DNA from: Endothia cerciana
Lineage: Eukaryota > Ascomycota > Sordariomycetes > Diaporthales > Cryphonectriaceae
Reading direction: 5' to 3'
DNA: 64,000 bases
Assembly (NCBI GenBank): GCA_026119935.1
Contig: JALRMH010000028.1
Location: forward strand, 186,001 to 250,000
Part shown: in pieces, positions 20,819-32,510 of the stretch
Position numbering within the stretch: the stretch's first letter is position 1
Layout: the number at the start of each line of letters is the position of its first letter
Position numbers and translations under genes: made by a program
Notes under the pieces: model-generated
Database searches by the model: none
Told to the model about the DNA's origin: nothing
What the model saw: only the letters and a program-made list of their open reading frames with translations

Positions 20819-23790
20819 ATCGTGCGATATGTGAGAATGGTGACAAGACTGGATAGAGATGACGAGTTCGTTGTTGTGTGTTGCTGTTACTGTTACTGTT
20901 ACAAAATACAATCCTGGATCAAACCCTCATGGCTTGAGCAAGGAGTTGGTTGTATGTCCTCGACTCGTGAGGTCTGGATGTGAACCCTGCAAGGTAGACG
21001 TGATTCGCGGAGTTCGATATGGTAGAGGATGTAGATGTTGGATTCTCAGTTAGAGGAGATCGCGACCTCGTTACGAGACGGCGATCGTCGTTGATGTTCG
21101 AGAGGTCGCGACGCTGCGCTTGTGCTCGATGCGGTTCAGTTCTATGTCTGCGTAGGATTCCGTTGGTGTTGATGCAAAGGGTAGGCATGACAGAAGTGAT
21201 GAAGAAGAATTGGATTGTGTCCAAGATGAAAAGAACAATGGTGACAAGTTGAGGATTGAGGAGTGGTGGTCGGTCTGGAATGGATGGTAGAAAGAAAAGT
21301 GGTAGGCTTCATGAGCTGTTTGTAAACACCATCACAGCTCAGACGTGTCTCCCAGCTAAAGCTGCAGTGAATGCTTGTTTGCAGCTCAACCCTCGATCCC
21401 CGTCCATAGCTGGGTTGGTGATGGGGCTAAAACAAAAGTATCAGAGGGCTGTCGATAATGGTGAGGGTGCCAGAGCTGCTCCGGAAGGGCGATACTCGAC
21501 GGATCAACCCCCCGACACGACACTTGTCCTATGTACGACGATCCAGAACATATTATCCAAGCATGCACTGGTTGCACAGGGGTATGGGACAAGGGACCTA
21601 TGGCGGAAGAGGACAAGGCTTGTTCATGAGCAAGACTTGTTAACATCCCATGAAGCCAGTCAGGATAGATCGCCCCAACAGATGATAGTCTCAACAGCCA
21701 GAGTAACACTCATTACCCCTGACCCGGGCAGAAAAGAATGGGAGCCCCAGTCCCTCGGAATGGGAGACGCCATCTTCTGAAAGCAGGTCGCTGTGACGTT
21801 CAGATAGCCAGCCACCGGCCTGATGAGAACAAAGAGACTCGCTCACAACATTCCACAGCATTCCAGGACCAGGTCAGGCCGGCCCGAGTCGACAATCCGG
21901 CCGGCGCAGGTCCGATGTGCATGCAGGGGAACCGCTTCGCGGCAGCACGATGGATCGCAGCTTGGAGGCGATTCCGCGTCTTGGTGTGACCGACCCAGAA
22001 GGTCAGAACACACAGCGGGAGGCAGACAGCCAGGGCCAGCGGTGAAGAGAGACTGGTCGTCCCTATACCGCCGAAGTAGGACGGCTCGAGCAACAGCGGC
22101 CGCCCTAGGGAAGCATGTCCAGAATGGAAGACGAGAGGCATCAAAGAGCTAGCTCTCGCAATGAGACGAGACAGTCCAGAGAGAACATAGGAGACTGTCC
22201 CATGTACTGGCAGGCAGGCCGAGACTTGCTGCCGCGCCGCACAAGAATAAGATTCTCAGAACAAAGATCGAAAGGCCTCGAGAAGCGCAGGACGGGAAGG
22301 AATGGATGTCGCTATAGTTGATACGTTGAGTGCTCGAGGGTCTGACGTGCCAACTGAAGCGCAAGAGGCCGCATGAACAGGAGCCCCGAAGTGCCGGGCT
22401 GGAGTAATTCGAGAGACAGAAGGTATGAAAGTCCATCATAGACTGCTGGATGGAGTAAAGAAGTAGGAGAACCACCGCGAAGAGAAATGGTCGAGCAATG
22501 TGTAGGGTCGGCCCTTGATCGTACCTTCTTCACAGAACTGGCTATCTGGCGCAAGACTTGCCGCCTGAGCCTCGAGCCTTGTGTAGGCAGCCGGATGCAC
22601 AGCAGCCACGATCTGAACATGTAAACCCCATCACCACATGGCAGGACAACATGTGGAGAAGGGCAATACGAGAATCAACCAAGCTCATCATCATTGGATG
22701 AGGTCATGCAATGGCTCGAGACAAGTGACTGCCGGGAGAAAGGACAATATTTGTGGGAGTGTGACACAGGGCGTGAGAACAGCCCGGGAGCCACCCGGGA
22801 GCCAAGCGAGAGGTTGCGAAGGTTTCTTTCGACCTTCCCGCGGATGGAGACATCGCCCGATTGCGGGAGACATGGAAAGGAGAGTGAGGAGGCTACTGGC
22901 AGCGACAATCTGACCGGAGCAAGCAGTCAGGGGCGTGCGGACTCACAGGACACCAAGCACAGCATCGGACACCTGTGTTTACACAACGAAGATTGCGAGC
23001 TTTAGACGCGTTGGGAGCAGCGGCAGGGATTGCGAGAAGACGGTGATGCCAAGGGCTGGGGAGCAGATCAGAAGTGATCCTGGCCATTATTCCAGTGTCT
23101 GTATTTGATAAATGGAGAAGCTGTGCTCATGAATCAGAGAGAACCCTTCCAACCGGGGCATAGAAAGCTAGGCGCGTTTTACTATACCAACAGAGCGGAA
23201 ATGCACATCACAAAGTTGTAACCACCGTTCAGAAAGACCGAGTTTTATTGCAAGCGATCTAAAGGGTGCCCGTCGACGATGACCCCGAGGGGCTCGCCCA
23301 GGCTAGAATGTCAACATAAGAGGTGAAGCGTCCTAAGTACAATCATCAGCAGCTCGTCGCAGCAATCCCCATTTCCTTCCTAGACGCGTCTGCTTGTCTG
23401 CTCCAGCGCCAGACGCCGGGGTGAAGAGAACTATGAGAATCAGCGGAGCCATTCTTCGTGTTTCGCGTTACCAGTCCATTGAAGGTGACCTGTAACTTTT
23501 CTCCCGTCAGTGGTGGTGCTCCAAATTCGGGATATAACCAGCCTTTGCCGTTCAAATTTCCGTGGATCCGATCTCGTATCTGCACGATACCGAGAGTAAT
23601 TGTAATGGTCGTTGTCGGATGATTTGTCGGGAGGCACTGCCGTATTGGAGACCGCTCCCGACGTGGAATGCAGTCAAGAAAGCACCGTATCTTGCAGCCA
23701 TCAGTACCGCATCAATTCCGAGCCGCTGTGCTTTCTCTTACCGATCCTGAGAAAGCCTAAAGCGTGAGTTGGACGGGTCCGGATTAGCGA
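20819..23790. other. 3 kb intergenic region without a supported gene
   Basis: Between the small Ala/Gln gene and the 3' end of the RBM39-like gene. ORFs of 60-174 residues occur in all frames without motifs or consistent splicing. Purine-rich stretches alternate with ordinary sequence. I see no transposon ends, tRNA or long repeat. Confidence 0.5.
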
Positions 23791-25741
23791 CTAGAAAGTC
23801 TTGGAGTTTGCTCGGAAAAGACTGGCGTAGACAGCGTCAACTACAGGCGCGGCAGTGATCATCCTGCCGCCGAAGTAGCGGCCGTTCAGACCCTTGATGG
23901 CGTTCTCGCCTCCGGAAACCTTGTCGAACTTGAGGTAGATATCACCCTTGGAGTTGGGATCGACCGATATGTGGACGACGTGGCCGTACTTGGCCTCGGC
24001 CTCGTCACGCACGTCGTCCTCGAGCTCCTTGACCCAACTGTCTCCCTCTTCCCTGCCGAACTGTGAGCGATCGCAGCCGTAGAGCCTGTGAATGAGTCAT
24101 CGAACTTACTCGTCAGGGTCGAACATATTGTGGAGGACAACGCAGCGGCTCGCCATGTTGTTGGTGACAGGGAGCGGCTTGGGCTGCTCCGTCTTGGGCT
24201 TCAAAATCTGTCGCTCAGTGTTTGCGCTCGGGGGCTCATCAGTTCTTGCAAGCTTCCTCATGAGGGCGTCTCGGCTGTAGTTGTTAAAGTTGACGCCAGC
24301 CACGTCAGTGTCGTCCAAAGCGCTCGCACCACCACCCTTGTCATTATCACGGGCACCAGCACGGTCGAAGTTGGAGGATGGAGCACCGCGTCCACCAGCG
24401 CCCGAGAAGGCGGATCCCTGGTACTGTTGGTTTTGGCCCTGGAATCTCTGCAGGAGGTTGGCAGTGGATTCAGGGGTGAACTTATCGTTTCCAAGTCCGA
24501 CGCGGATGGGACGACCTGCGAGATCAAAACCGTTCATCTTCTCGAGGGCTTCGCGGGCCTGACCTGCGTCCCTGAATCTGTGCTTGTGTGTAAGCAGGTA
24601 TCAACTGTGAAACGAGAAGGAAATGAGTATACTAACTGCACAAAGCCGTAGCCACGGCTGCGGCCCGTATCATCCTTCTGCAGCTGGACAAACTCAAGCT
24701 CGCCGAACGGCTCGAAGACGTTCTGAAGATCCTGTTCAGTGATACTGAAGTGGATATTGCCAACATACAGACGGTGGAAGGGAATCGAGTTGGGGTGGCC
24801 TCCGGAGCCACCGGATTCGCGAACTTGGCGGTTCTTCTCAGCCTCGGTAAGCTGGACGATGACGGGAATACCTAGGAGCTTTTGACCAGTAAGCTGGAGA
24901 GCAGCGGCGACTGATTCCTCGTCCTTAAATTCAACGTAGCCGACACTGATCGTGATGATGTTAGCACTGCTGCCGGATCTGGGATGAGGGAAGACGGCAC
25001 GCACCCCTTGGACCGATTGCTGACACGATCCTTCACGATCTGCGCCTCCGACACAGGGCCAACCTTCTCGAAGAACTCCTTCAACTCCTTGGTCCTCAGC
25101 CGCGCAGCAAGCTGCTGGACAAACACAGTCCGCCGGTCCCTCTCGTCTTCCGTAAGCTGAGCGGGCGTAGGCTCCTCGCGATCCCTATCAGCGTGGGGCG
25201 TCCGACCACCACGGCGAGGCGCATCGCGATCATCCTCCCTCCGGTCCCTGCGCTCGCGATAATCCCGCCGGTCGTCACGCGGTCGGTAGTACCGCCCGCT
25301 CGGCGATCGCGAGCGCGAGCGGCCGCCACCACCACCACCGCCGCCTCCCCTGCCGCCGCGGTAAAAATCGCCATCCCTGTTGCTGCGGCGCGAGTGTCGG
25401 TCATCACCACGGCTTCTGCTGCGACGCCTGCTGCTTCTGTGGCTGCCCGCCTCGCTACGCGGCGTGCGCTCCGAGTCGGGAGTGCCGCGGCGGCTCGAGT
25501 AGCGGTCACGGCTGCGGTCGCGGTCGCGGTCTCGCCGTTTGCGATCTCGACTGCGGTCCCTGTCACGCTCGCGGCTCTTGTCGTGGCTGCGTCGGTCGCT
25601 GGTCGAGTCGTCTTTGCCGTTGGGGTGACGTTCGTCGTCGCCATTTGCGGTGGTGGCTGACTGCACAGGGGGCGCATCCTCCATCTTCTCGTCCTGCTTG
25701 GCGGTGGCGTCTAGCAGCGCCTCAACATCGTAGTAAGCCAT
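23791..25741 (-). CDS. rsd1: RBM39/CAPER-like splicing factor with SR region and RRMs
   Basis: Exons in coding order 25741-25005, 24945-24637, 24577-24110 and 24052-23791; 591 residues, and every join keeps frame. The N-terminus (about 40-190) is an Arg/Ser/Asp-rich SR-like domain with a Gly run. RRM1 starts RRTVFVQQLAARLRTKELKEFF and is split by intron 1. RRM2 starts HRLYVGNIHFSITEQDLQNVF with GRSRGYGFVQF as RNP1. A Gly-rich linker precedes a C-terminal UHM-type RRM (RCVVLHNMFDPDE ... GDIYLKFDKVSGGENAIKGL). This is the RBM39/HCC1 layout (Rsd1 in fission yeast; I believe PAD-1 in Neurospora), a nuclear factor in 3' splice-site recognition and transcription coupling. It lies two genes from het-c, a linkage I recall from Neurospora. 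Confidence 0.92.
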
Positions 25742-26373
25742 CTTGAGCGATGCTCTGGAGTGCACACAATTTGGGATCAGACTCGAATAGCACAGTGATG
25801 CAGACTTGATGATGGCGGCTCGGGTGATCTGCAAGGGAAGTGAGGCGCTGCGGCTTGGCAGTGTTGGAGGAGGAAAAGCAAAGCTGCATGCGGTGGGGGC
25901 CGATGAGATTTCACAAGACTCTCGACTAGGTGATCCGTGCGCCAGAGGCCTCGGCCCAGCCCTTTCTTCCCAGGCTGATAGGAGAAAGGCCGTGACAGGG
26001 TCCCCTGCGCAACAGCGGCAGCTTCGCCTCAGCCCGGTTTCACTGGCCGGCAGAGCGTGAACAACCATACAACTTCTTTCCCTTTCACTGCATCAATTAA
26101 GGATTACTATTTGAGCCTTTTCGTACTGTAACGACGGGTGAACCTTCCCGGATCTTCTGTAGCCGTTGTACTGTGGCACGGCCTTGTTGTGTTGTCCTGC
26201 ATGATCGAGAGAAGAGTCCTTGCTGCGACCTATCCTATCCCCTTTCCCGACGGGAAATGCACCCCGGGTTGGCCCCTCAAAAGTATATACAATGAAATGG
26301 ATTGGGATGTCGGCCCATGCAGGCGTCACTATCTAATAAAGTGAACGGATCCGACTCGGAGCGGTCTATGTCC
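25742..26373. other. Spacer between two minus-strand genes
   Basis: It holds the promoter of the RBM39-like gene and the 3' UTR of scs7. No gene or structured element is visible. Confidence 0.6.
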
Positions 26374-27579
26374 TCACTTGGTCTTCATGACTGAAGGCCC
26401 CTTGATCTCCGTGCCGAAGACCAAATCCCAGAACTTGCTGGTGACGCCGAAGCCGTTCTCGTAGTCGAGGAAGTGGTGCTCGAGATGGTACTTCTTGAGC
26501 TGTTTGTACCACAGAGGCAGGTTCTGGTGGTGCAGGAAGTAGTGTGTCATGTCGTAGCAGGTGTAGCCAAAGATGCCACCGGCGTAGACGGCGACGGCAA
26601 CATGCCAGTCCCAGTAGAAGACGGTGAGCGCGAGACGGTAGAAGGGGTAGGCCAGGACGAGGAAGAGCGTGGGTGGCATCACAAGACGGTACTTGTCCAT
26701 GGGCAGGTAATGATGGACACCGTGCAGCGTGAAGTGAAGCGTGATGCCGACACGGTTGTCAGGCAGGTAACTATTGAACTGGTGGTCAGCAGCGGCCCAG
26801 GGGAGGCCCAGGGGACGAACGTACTAGTCGAGGTGGAACAGGAACCGGTGGAGCAGGTACTCCACGAGTGTCCAGAGTCCGATGCCCAGCAAGGAGTACA
26901 GGAGCTGGAAGAAGTGGTTTTCGAAGCCCTTGGAGGCGAGGTATTGGCCGTACGCGATGGCAGGCCACCACAAGGTCGGCACGATCCACCAGGGAGTCTT
27001 GCTCAGGGGCTCCAGGAAGTTGCCGAAGAACGGCGCAGACTCGCCGCCCTTGTAGTGCCTCGGCCGGTGGACCTGGTCGAGGTAGAACTCCTTGGTGAAG
27101 CCACCGAACCAGACCTGAGGGAAAAGCGGCTTGCCGAGGTCAAGGAATTTGTGCTTCTTGTAGTCCTCCGAGGAATCCGTCTCCTTGTTCAGGTCCTCCT
27201 CGCACGACATGCCTGTTCTTGGGTGAACCCATGTGCCGTCGGCGTCGGCAGTGCCATTGCCGTTAACCCCGTCTGTAGACCCATTCGCGTGTCCATTCGC
27301 AGAACCGTTGGTGGATTTTTCAGGGACGACGAAGCCGACGAGCGATTCCTCGAGGATCTCGTATGCCGACTCAGAGTGCCTATGCGAGTCCTCATCCTTC
27401 AGGATCTTTGTGACGTCCTTGCCCGCGTATTCGAGGACGAGCTCGGGACCGCCGGGATGGGAGTCGACGAAGTCGGTGATGTCGTAGACGTTGTCGCCCA
27501 GGGTAACATAGCAGTCCTTCTCCGAGTTATGCGACTCAACCTCGGCAAGCGTGAAGGTAGGGAGCGTGCGTGAAGGCAT
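26374..27579 (-). CDS. scs7: Fatty acid / sphingolipid alpha-hydroxylase SCS7 (FA2H)
   Basis: Exons 27579-26825 and 26770-26374, separated by a 54-nt intron; 383 residues. The N-terminal cytochrome b5 domain carries the heme-binding HPGG (SHPGGPELVLEYAGKD, about 39-55) and a second His in DSHRHSESAYEIL. After a short Asn/Gly-rich linker comes the membrane di-iron hydroxylase with hydrophobic helices and His clusters: HRFLFHLD, LHGVHHYLPMDK, THYFLHHQN and KYHLEHHF. The enzyme 2-hydroxylates the very long chain fatty acid of ceramide in the ER, using electrons passed through its own b5 domain. The C-terminus ends MKTK, a basic ER-retention-like tail. The exon join restores HLDYYLPDNRVG, the expected family sequence. 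Confidence 0.93.
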
Positions 27580-29051
27580 CTTGGCGGAGAGACAACTGAA
27601 GATGACGCGAACGTCTCAGAGGAAACCTTTCTGGAGGTTGTGAAGTTGAAAAAGAGTAGAGGGTCGGCCTAAAACCACGCCACGCCACCACCGCGCCACG
27701 CCGCAAAGCTAGAAAAGGGCGATAGGCGCAGAAGCGGGTCTGAGTGTCGATTGACTGCCAAGAGGGTGGATTCGCGAGAAGACGGAACCGACGAGCAGCA
27801 GCGAGGATACAAGGCGATGAGTGTGATGGGCCGCCGCAAAAGTGATGGAAAGGTTTCAAGTATTTCAGAAGAAATGAAATAATCGAGTTCGGATGCGACG
27901 GGGCGGCAGGGCAATGGCTGATTATCTAGAAAATCAGCAAGGTTGAGCGCTGCAGATCTAGGTGCGGGATAGGGGGGCTTCACACAAAGCCCGTGAAATT
28001 TGAGAGTGATTACTGAAGCTGACAAGGCTGCTGGCCAGACGAGTGCAGTAGCGACCAGATTGCCCACCCAAGAACAGAGGCAAATGATGTATCCAGACTC
28101 TCGATGGCCCAAGACCGCCTAACAGCGTCGAATGATCGGTGGCACCACCTGAGGGGCCAGTGTACACAGCAGTATGATTAGGCTGGCTGTTCCTGCAGCC
28201 GGAATCCTCGCGGCCGAGTGGTATGACCCTCCAGCCTTAGCTCTGGGAATGCTCGCCACCCTCATCTTGCATGCGCTGATTATTTCCTTTTGACAAGACA
28301 CGATCCCACACAGCAGCACCTGGAGGGACTATTCCAGCAATATCCCTTTATGGACATGATCGACCTGCTCCTCCTCACTCCCAGAACTACAGGGTCCAAT
28401 ATCTGCTGCATACTACATACATACCCAGTAGTATACATAGTACTTCAGGCCTTTCACAGGATCCCGTGGTCCGGAGGGTCTGCCGCAGATGCAGACCAAC
28501 ATGAGCATGACTCGGTCAGTATCCAGGAGTGAACAGACCTGCAGCCAGTGTAAGGATGGTTGTTGTATACACGGGAAACGACAAGTGCAGAAGCCATCAA
28601 GGGAAAACCCCAGGGAGCTTCCGCATCAAAGGCAGTACAAACCTTCAAATGCCTGAATTACCTATTTAGTAAGGGGTTGATCACTCTCCCTGGTGATGAT
28701 ATACCTTCTCACGCGGTTTCCGTGAGTTTCCCAGCCACCTACTGTAGGGTGTGCAGGTAGCCCTATGCAGCTGCTCAGGGTTCCAAGTTTTTGGCCTAGA
28801 CGAACTGATCGGGGGTGATAGCACTGTAGCATGGTAGAAGCTGCTTGTCACTGCCCCTCAGCGTGGATTCACAAAACAGCTTGGCAAATCGACGTCACAG
28901 TTTGGGGCTTCCACATCCACAGCCACCTTCAGCACATTCCGATAGTTCTTCATACATGTTCCTCTCTGACCTTTCCATGCCTCGCTTCAACTGATCTCGA
29001 ATTTAGTCAATATCGAGTCTACTCTCTGGCAAGAGCATCAATCATTTCAAG
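27580..29051. other. Divergent promoter region between scs7 and het-c
   Basis: About 1.5 kb with no supportable gene. It should contain both promoters. Near the het-c start there are pyrimidine-rich stretches (about 28940-28990). Confidence 0.6.
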
Positions 29052-31700
29052 ATGGCTTCGTCAGGACTGGGGTGGAACCCCACCTCGATGCTTCTGATCT
29101 GCCTCCTCGTCTTGGCCTTCACCAGCAAGGCACACGCCTTCGGAGCTGGCAATATCCCATCAATCGGTGTGGTTCGATCACTCGAGATGCTTCAGCGGAA
29201 ACTCAAGGCTAATGCAGAAGTGCAGCCCAGGTCGAAGGTACCAACTGGCGTCATGGCGACATCGAGGAGTAAGAGATCCCATTGCCGAACCCCTCCACGA
29301 GGCTGATGCTAACTTTTACCAGCATGCTCAAGACAGTGAGCTTTCTATATGGGAAGAAATGGACCACGATGCTGGTGAAGCGGACTTACTTCGGTAACTG
29401 GCTGCGCGACTACTCCCAGGCTGTTGACGTCGGCTCGCTCAAGGGTGTCAACGCCGCCACCATCCGCATTCTGGTCTGGGTATTGTCCTTCATGGCCTTT
29501 GGTTATGCTACGGATGAGTTCGAGGTCACCGAGGAGCGTCTGGGTGTTTACAGGCCTGAAGAGCACATAGACAACCCCCTTGGCTATGCAGATGGCGACG
29601 ACGCACGGAAGTTCGACAAGAGACTCCGTGGGCCGGTCGACCAGCGCGAGGTGGACGTTGACCATAATACCGGCATGAAAAACTATATTGCCAACGAGAG
29701 CGGTGGATGGGCGACCAGTGCGGGATACCTGAGGTTCAGCTTCGCGCGGAGCATCCACTTCGGCAGGCTGTACACCAGCGGTGGGGGCGGTGCCAAGGGC
29801 AAGGAGGCAGATCTGTGCGAGGCTCTGAGGTGCCTTGGTCAGGCTTTGCATTGCATGGAGGACTTTTCCGCGCACAGCAACTACTGCGAGCTCGCACTCC
29901 GGGAGCTAGGATACCACAATGTGTTCTCACACTGCGGCACCGCATCCGAGATCACCCTTCATGGAAAGCGGGTCTACCCTATTGTAACGGGCACGTTCGG
30001 CGGCGTCGATTTCCTGCATTCGGTTCTGGGCGAGGCTACAGACCACTTCACGCAGTCCGAGGTTGATGAGGTGGATATTGCGTTGAAGAACGCCCAATCT
30101 CAAGGGGCCTCCGCAGGTGCCGCCTCCCGCGATGGTCCGACTGGAAACCGTGGGCTGTTCGGCTTGAGCCTGAGCAGCAGTGGCAAGGCAGGAAACGACC
30201 TCATCTCTAGCATCTCCGATCTACCCGGTATCGGCTCCGGCTTCGCGGCTGAGGCTCGCAAGCTCCAGCAGGCCTCTGCTGAGCAAGAGCGTGCGAACAG
30301 TGAGCGTACACGCGCCAATCTCAACCAGGTCCCTGGCATGTCAGCGGATTTTGACCCTGTCCAGACCGCCAAGAAGATATACCCCGTCCTCCAATTCCGG
30401 GACAAGATCGTCAAGGCTATTAACAATATGATATCAAAGGTTCCCGGCCTGGAGAAGCTACTGGAACACATCAGCGAGACCTTGACAGCTTTCGTGCTCG
30501 GCCTGCTCGCCCCACTTATCCGTCCTATCATCAACCAGGTGTCGAAGGTGCTCAAGGATGGCAGCTCAGGTGTCATCAGCGCGAGCGCGAAGGCCCAGTT
30601 GGAGCCTTGGACGGACCCTAGCTGTACGAACCCAACACACTCGATGCTGTCGAAGGACCATTTCACCAATGTCCTCAACTCCTGCGCAGGAAGAGTGGCT
30701 TCGACGGTCCTGCAGTACACCGTTCCGTAAGTATCCCTACACTCCGACCGTCTCTTACCTATGTTGACAAGAGCATAGCCGCGTTCTCTATGCTTGGGAA
30801 CATCCCGGTGTTCCCGTTGATGAGGTCGTCAACGATGTCCTACGCGCGTTCCACCACCCGGCTATCCGTAACGAGCAGATCGAGATCCAGAAGAATATGT
30901 TCGCCACGGTCCGGCAGTGGGCCGATGAGAACCCCCGGCGGCATGAGCTCAACAACCTCCTCTCCTCCGAGAGCGTCAAAGCAGGCAAGAATCACATCAT
31001 CCGCGCGGACCAGCAAGGCGGCGGCAAGAGTGACTGGTCGGCCTGGACGAGCGCGGTCGGCCAGGTGGGCCACGGCAAGGTCGGCGGGAGCCTGTGGAGC
31101 CAGGTCCAGACGCGCGACCTCAGTGCGATGGAAGGTGGGGATGGAAAGCCTCAGGATCAGTACATGTCGCACGAGTCTGCGCCGCCCGGCGCCGCGCGTC
31201 CTGCGCGGCCGACGTCCTCTGCGAGGCTTGGGTACGGTCACAGCGCCTCGTCAAATGAACCGGCACCCAGTGGAGGTGCGGCAGATGAGTACCTGCGCGC
31301 CGCGGCATCGCCGTCGCAGCAGTACAGCGGTTCTACGCCACCCACTCAGTATTACCAGGGTGGATCACCACAAATGTATGGCCAGGGCCCTCCGTACGGG
31401 CAGTACGGACAGTCCCCGTCGCAGCAGTATAGCGGAGCCACGCCACCCACTCAATATTATCAGGGCGGTTCACCGCAACCGTATGGCCAAGGTCCTCCAT
31501 ATGGACAGCAGCAGCCGCAGTATTGGGGCGGACCGCCGCCGCCGGGACCAGGTGGATTTCCCGGTGGAGGACACGGGCCTGGTGGACCGGGACATCACCC
31601 TCACGGACCTGGTGGACCAGGACACCACCACCATGGACCTCCTGGGCCTTACGGACAGCCGCCGCCTGGTTGGGGTGGTGGATACGGATCTCAATATTGA
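29052..31700 (+). CDS. het-c: Heterokaryon incompatibility protein HET-C
   Basis: Exons 29052-29166, 29226-29268, 29323-30726 and 30779-31700; 827 residues. A signal peptide (about 1-30, hydrophobic MLLICLLVLAFTSKAHAFG) leads into FGAGNIPSIAQVEGTNWRHGDIED, the hallmark of the Neurospora HET-C family; this match fixed the first two short introns. The next 330 residues include GNWLRDYSQAVDVG, a His/Asp-rich part (ALHCMEDFSAHSNYCELAL) and a linker around 255-290 near which allelic variation would be looked for. An amphipathic helical region follows, then a Gly/Pro/Tyr-rich tail with two 35-residue repeats. In Neurospora HET-C is a plasma-membrane glycoprotein whose alternative alleles trigger cell death after fusion. 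The first donor (GTGTGG) is weak but gives the right protein. Confidence 0.92.
31308..31517 (+). repeat. Two 35-codon tandem repeats in the HET-C tail
   Basis: Two adjacent 105-nt units code SPSQQYSG(S/A)TPPTQYYQGG then SPQ(M/P)YGQGPPYGQ. The copies differ at several third positions and a few residues, so the duplication is not fresh. Confidence 0.85.
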
Positions 31701-32510
31701 GTGGGCGATGGCGCCGACGGGGAGAAGGGGGATGCCTCAGCGGGCCGCGCGAAGCTGGCTGAAGACGTGTATGACGGGATAGTATGACCTTCAAAGGCGA
31801 TGGAGGTAGGGGAAAGGCGTTTTGGATGTCTTCACATAGGGAGGCCGCCGCGGCTGAGGGATAGAATGCAAGCATGAGGGTGCTGTCGCGCCAAAACCTT
31901 ACGAGAATACGATGTTCCTAGAGCCCCTGCCCTCCCACCTTCTCGTCACCCCTGCCTGGTCTGTTGCTCGCCTGGTGAGAAGATTGAGCGAAGCCCGTAT
32001 CGACGGGCTTCTCCTCGAAGATCACCGTACAGCCCGAGTCTACCAGTCGGGCTCGCCAAGCAGATCCTGGGCTGCCCTAGCGGGGCCGCTCCAGTGCCGT
32101 GGACGATGACCGTATGGATCCAGGCGGACGTGCTGCTCATCAGATTGTCTCGATTCATGCTGTTCCAAGTGTGCAGGTCGGTTTTTTTGTTTTTTATTTT
32201 TTTGTTTTGGGAATGGTATCTCCTGTAGTGTATGTGGTAGTGTAACGGCACCGCGGACGCCGATGCTCGCAGTATGCTAGCCAAGTACGCCGTCCCATAT
32301 TCTATCCATCCCAGGCCGGCTTTTTTTTGTCTCCCGTCTACTACAACGCATGGAATCAAGCCGAGGCGCAGGCCATTCGCCGATGGCCTTGTGTGCAAGT
32401 AATTGGTTCCTCAAAACGCCGGCTCTCACGAAATGCCACGAAACAAGACACGCCCCCTCTGTCCTTTTCGACATGCCATGCAGTCACCCGGTCACAGAGG
32501 GAAGCCCTGA
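31701..32510. other. Convergent 3' region of het-c and the PP2C gene
   Basis: Contains T-runs near 32180-32210 and 32321-32329 that may serve 3'-end formation on either strand. No gene is visible. Confidence 0.6.

Noticed and set aside
26473..27573. Open reading frame of 366 codons on the plus strand
   Set aside because: It is the exact antisense of scs7. GC-rich third positions keep the opposite strand open, and the translation has no family features.
28210..28270. tRNA-like A-box (GGCCGAGTGGTA)
   Set aside because: No matching B-box, T-arm or acceptor stem within the right distance.
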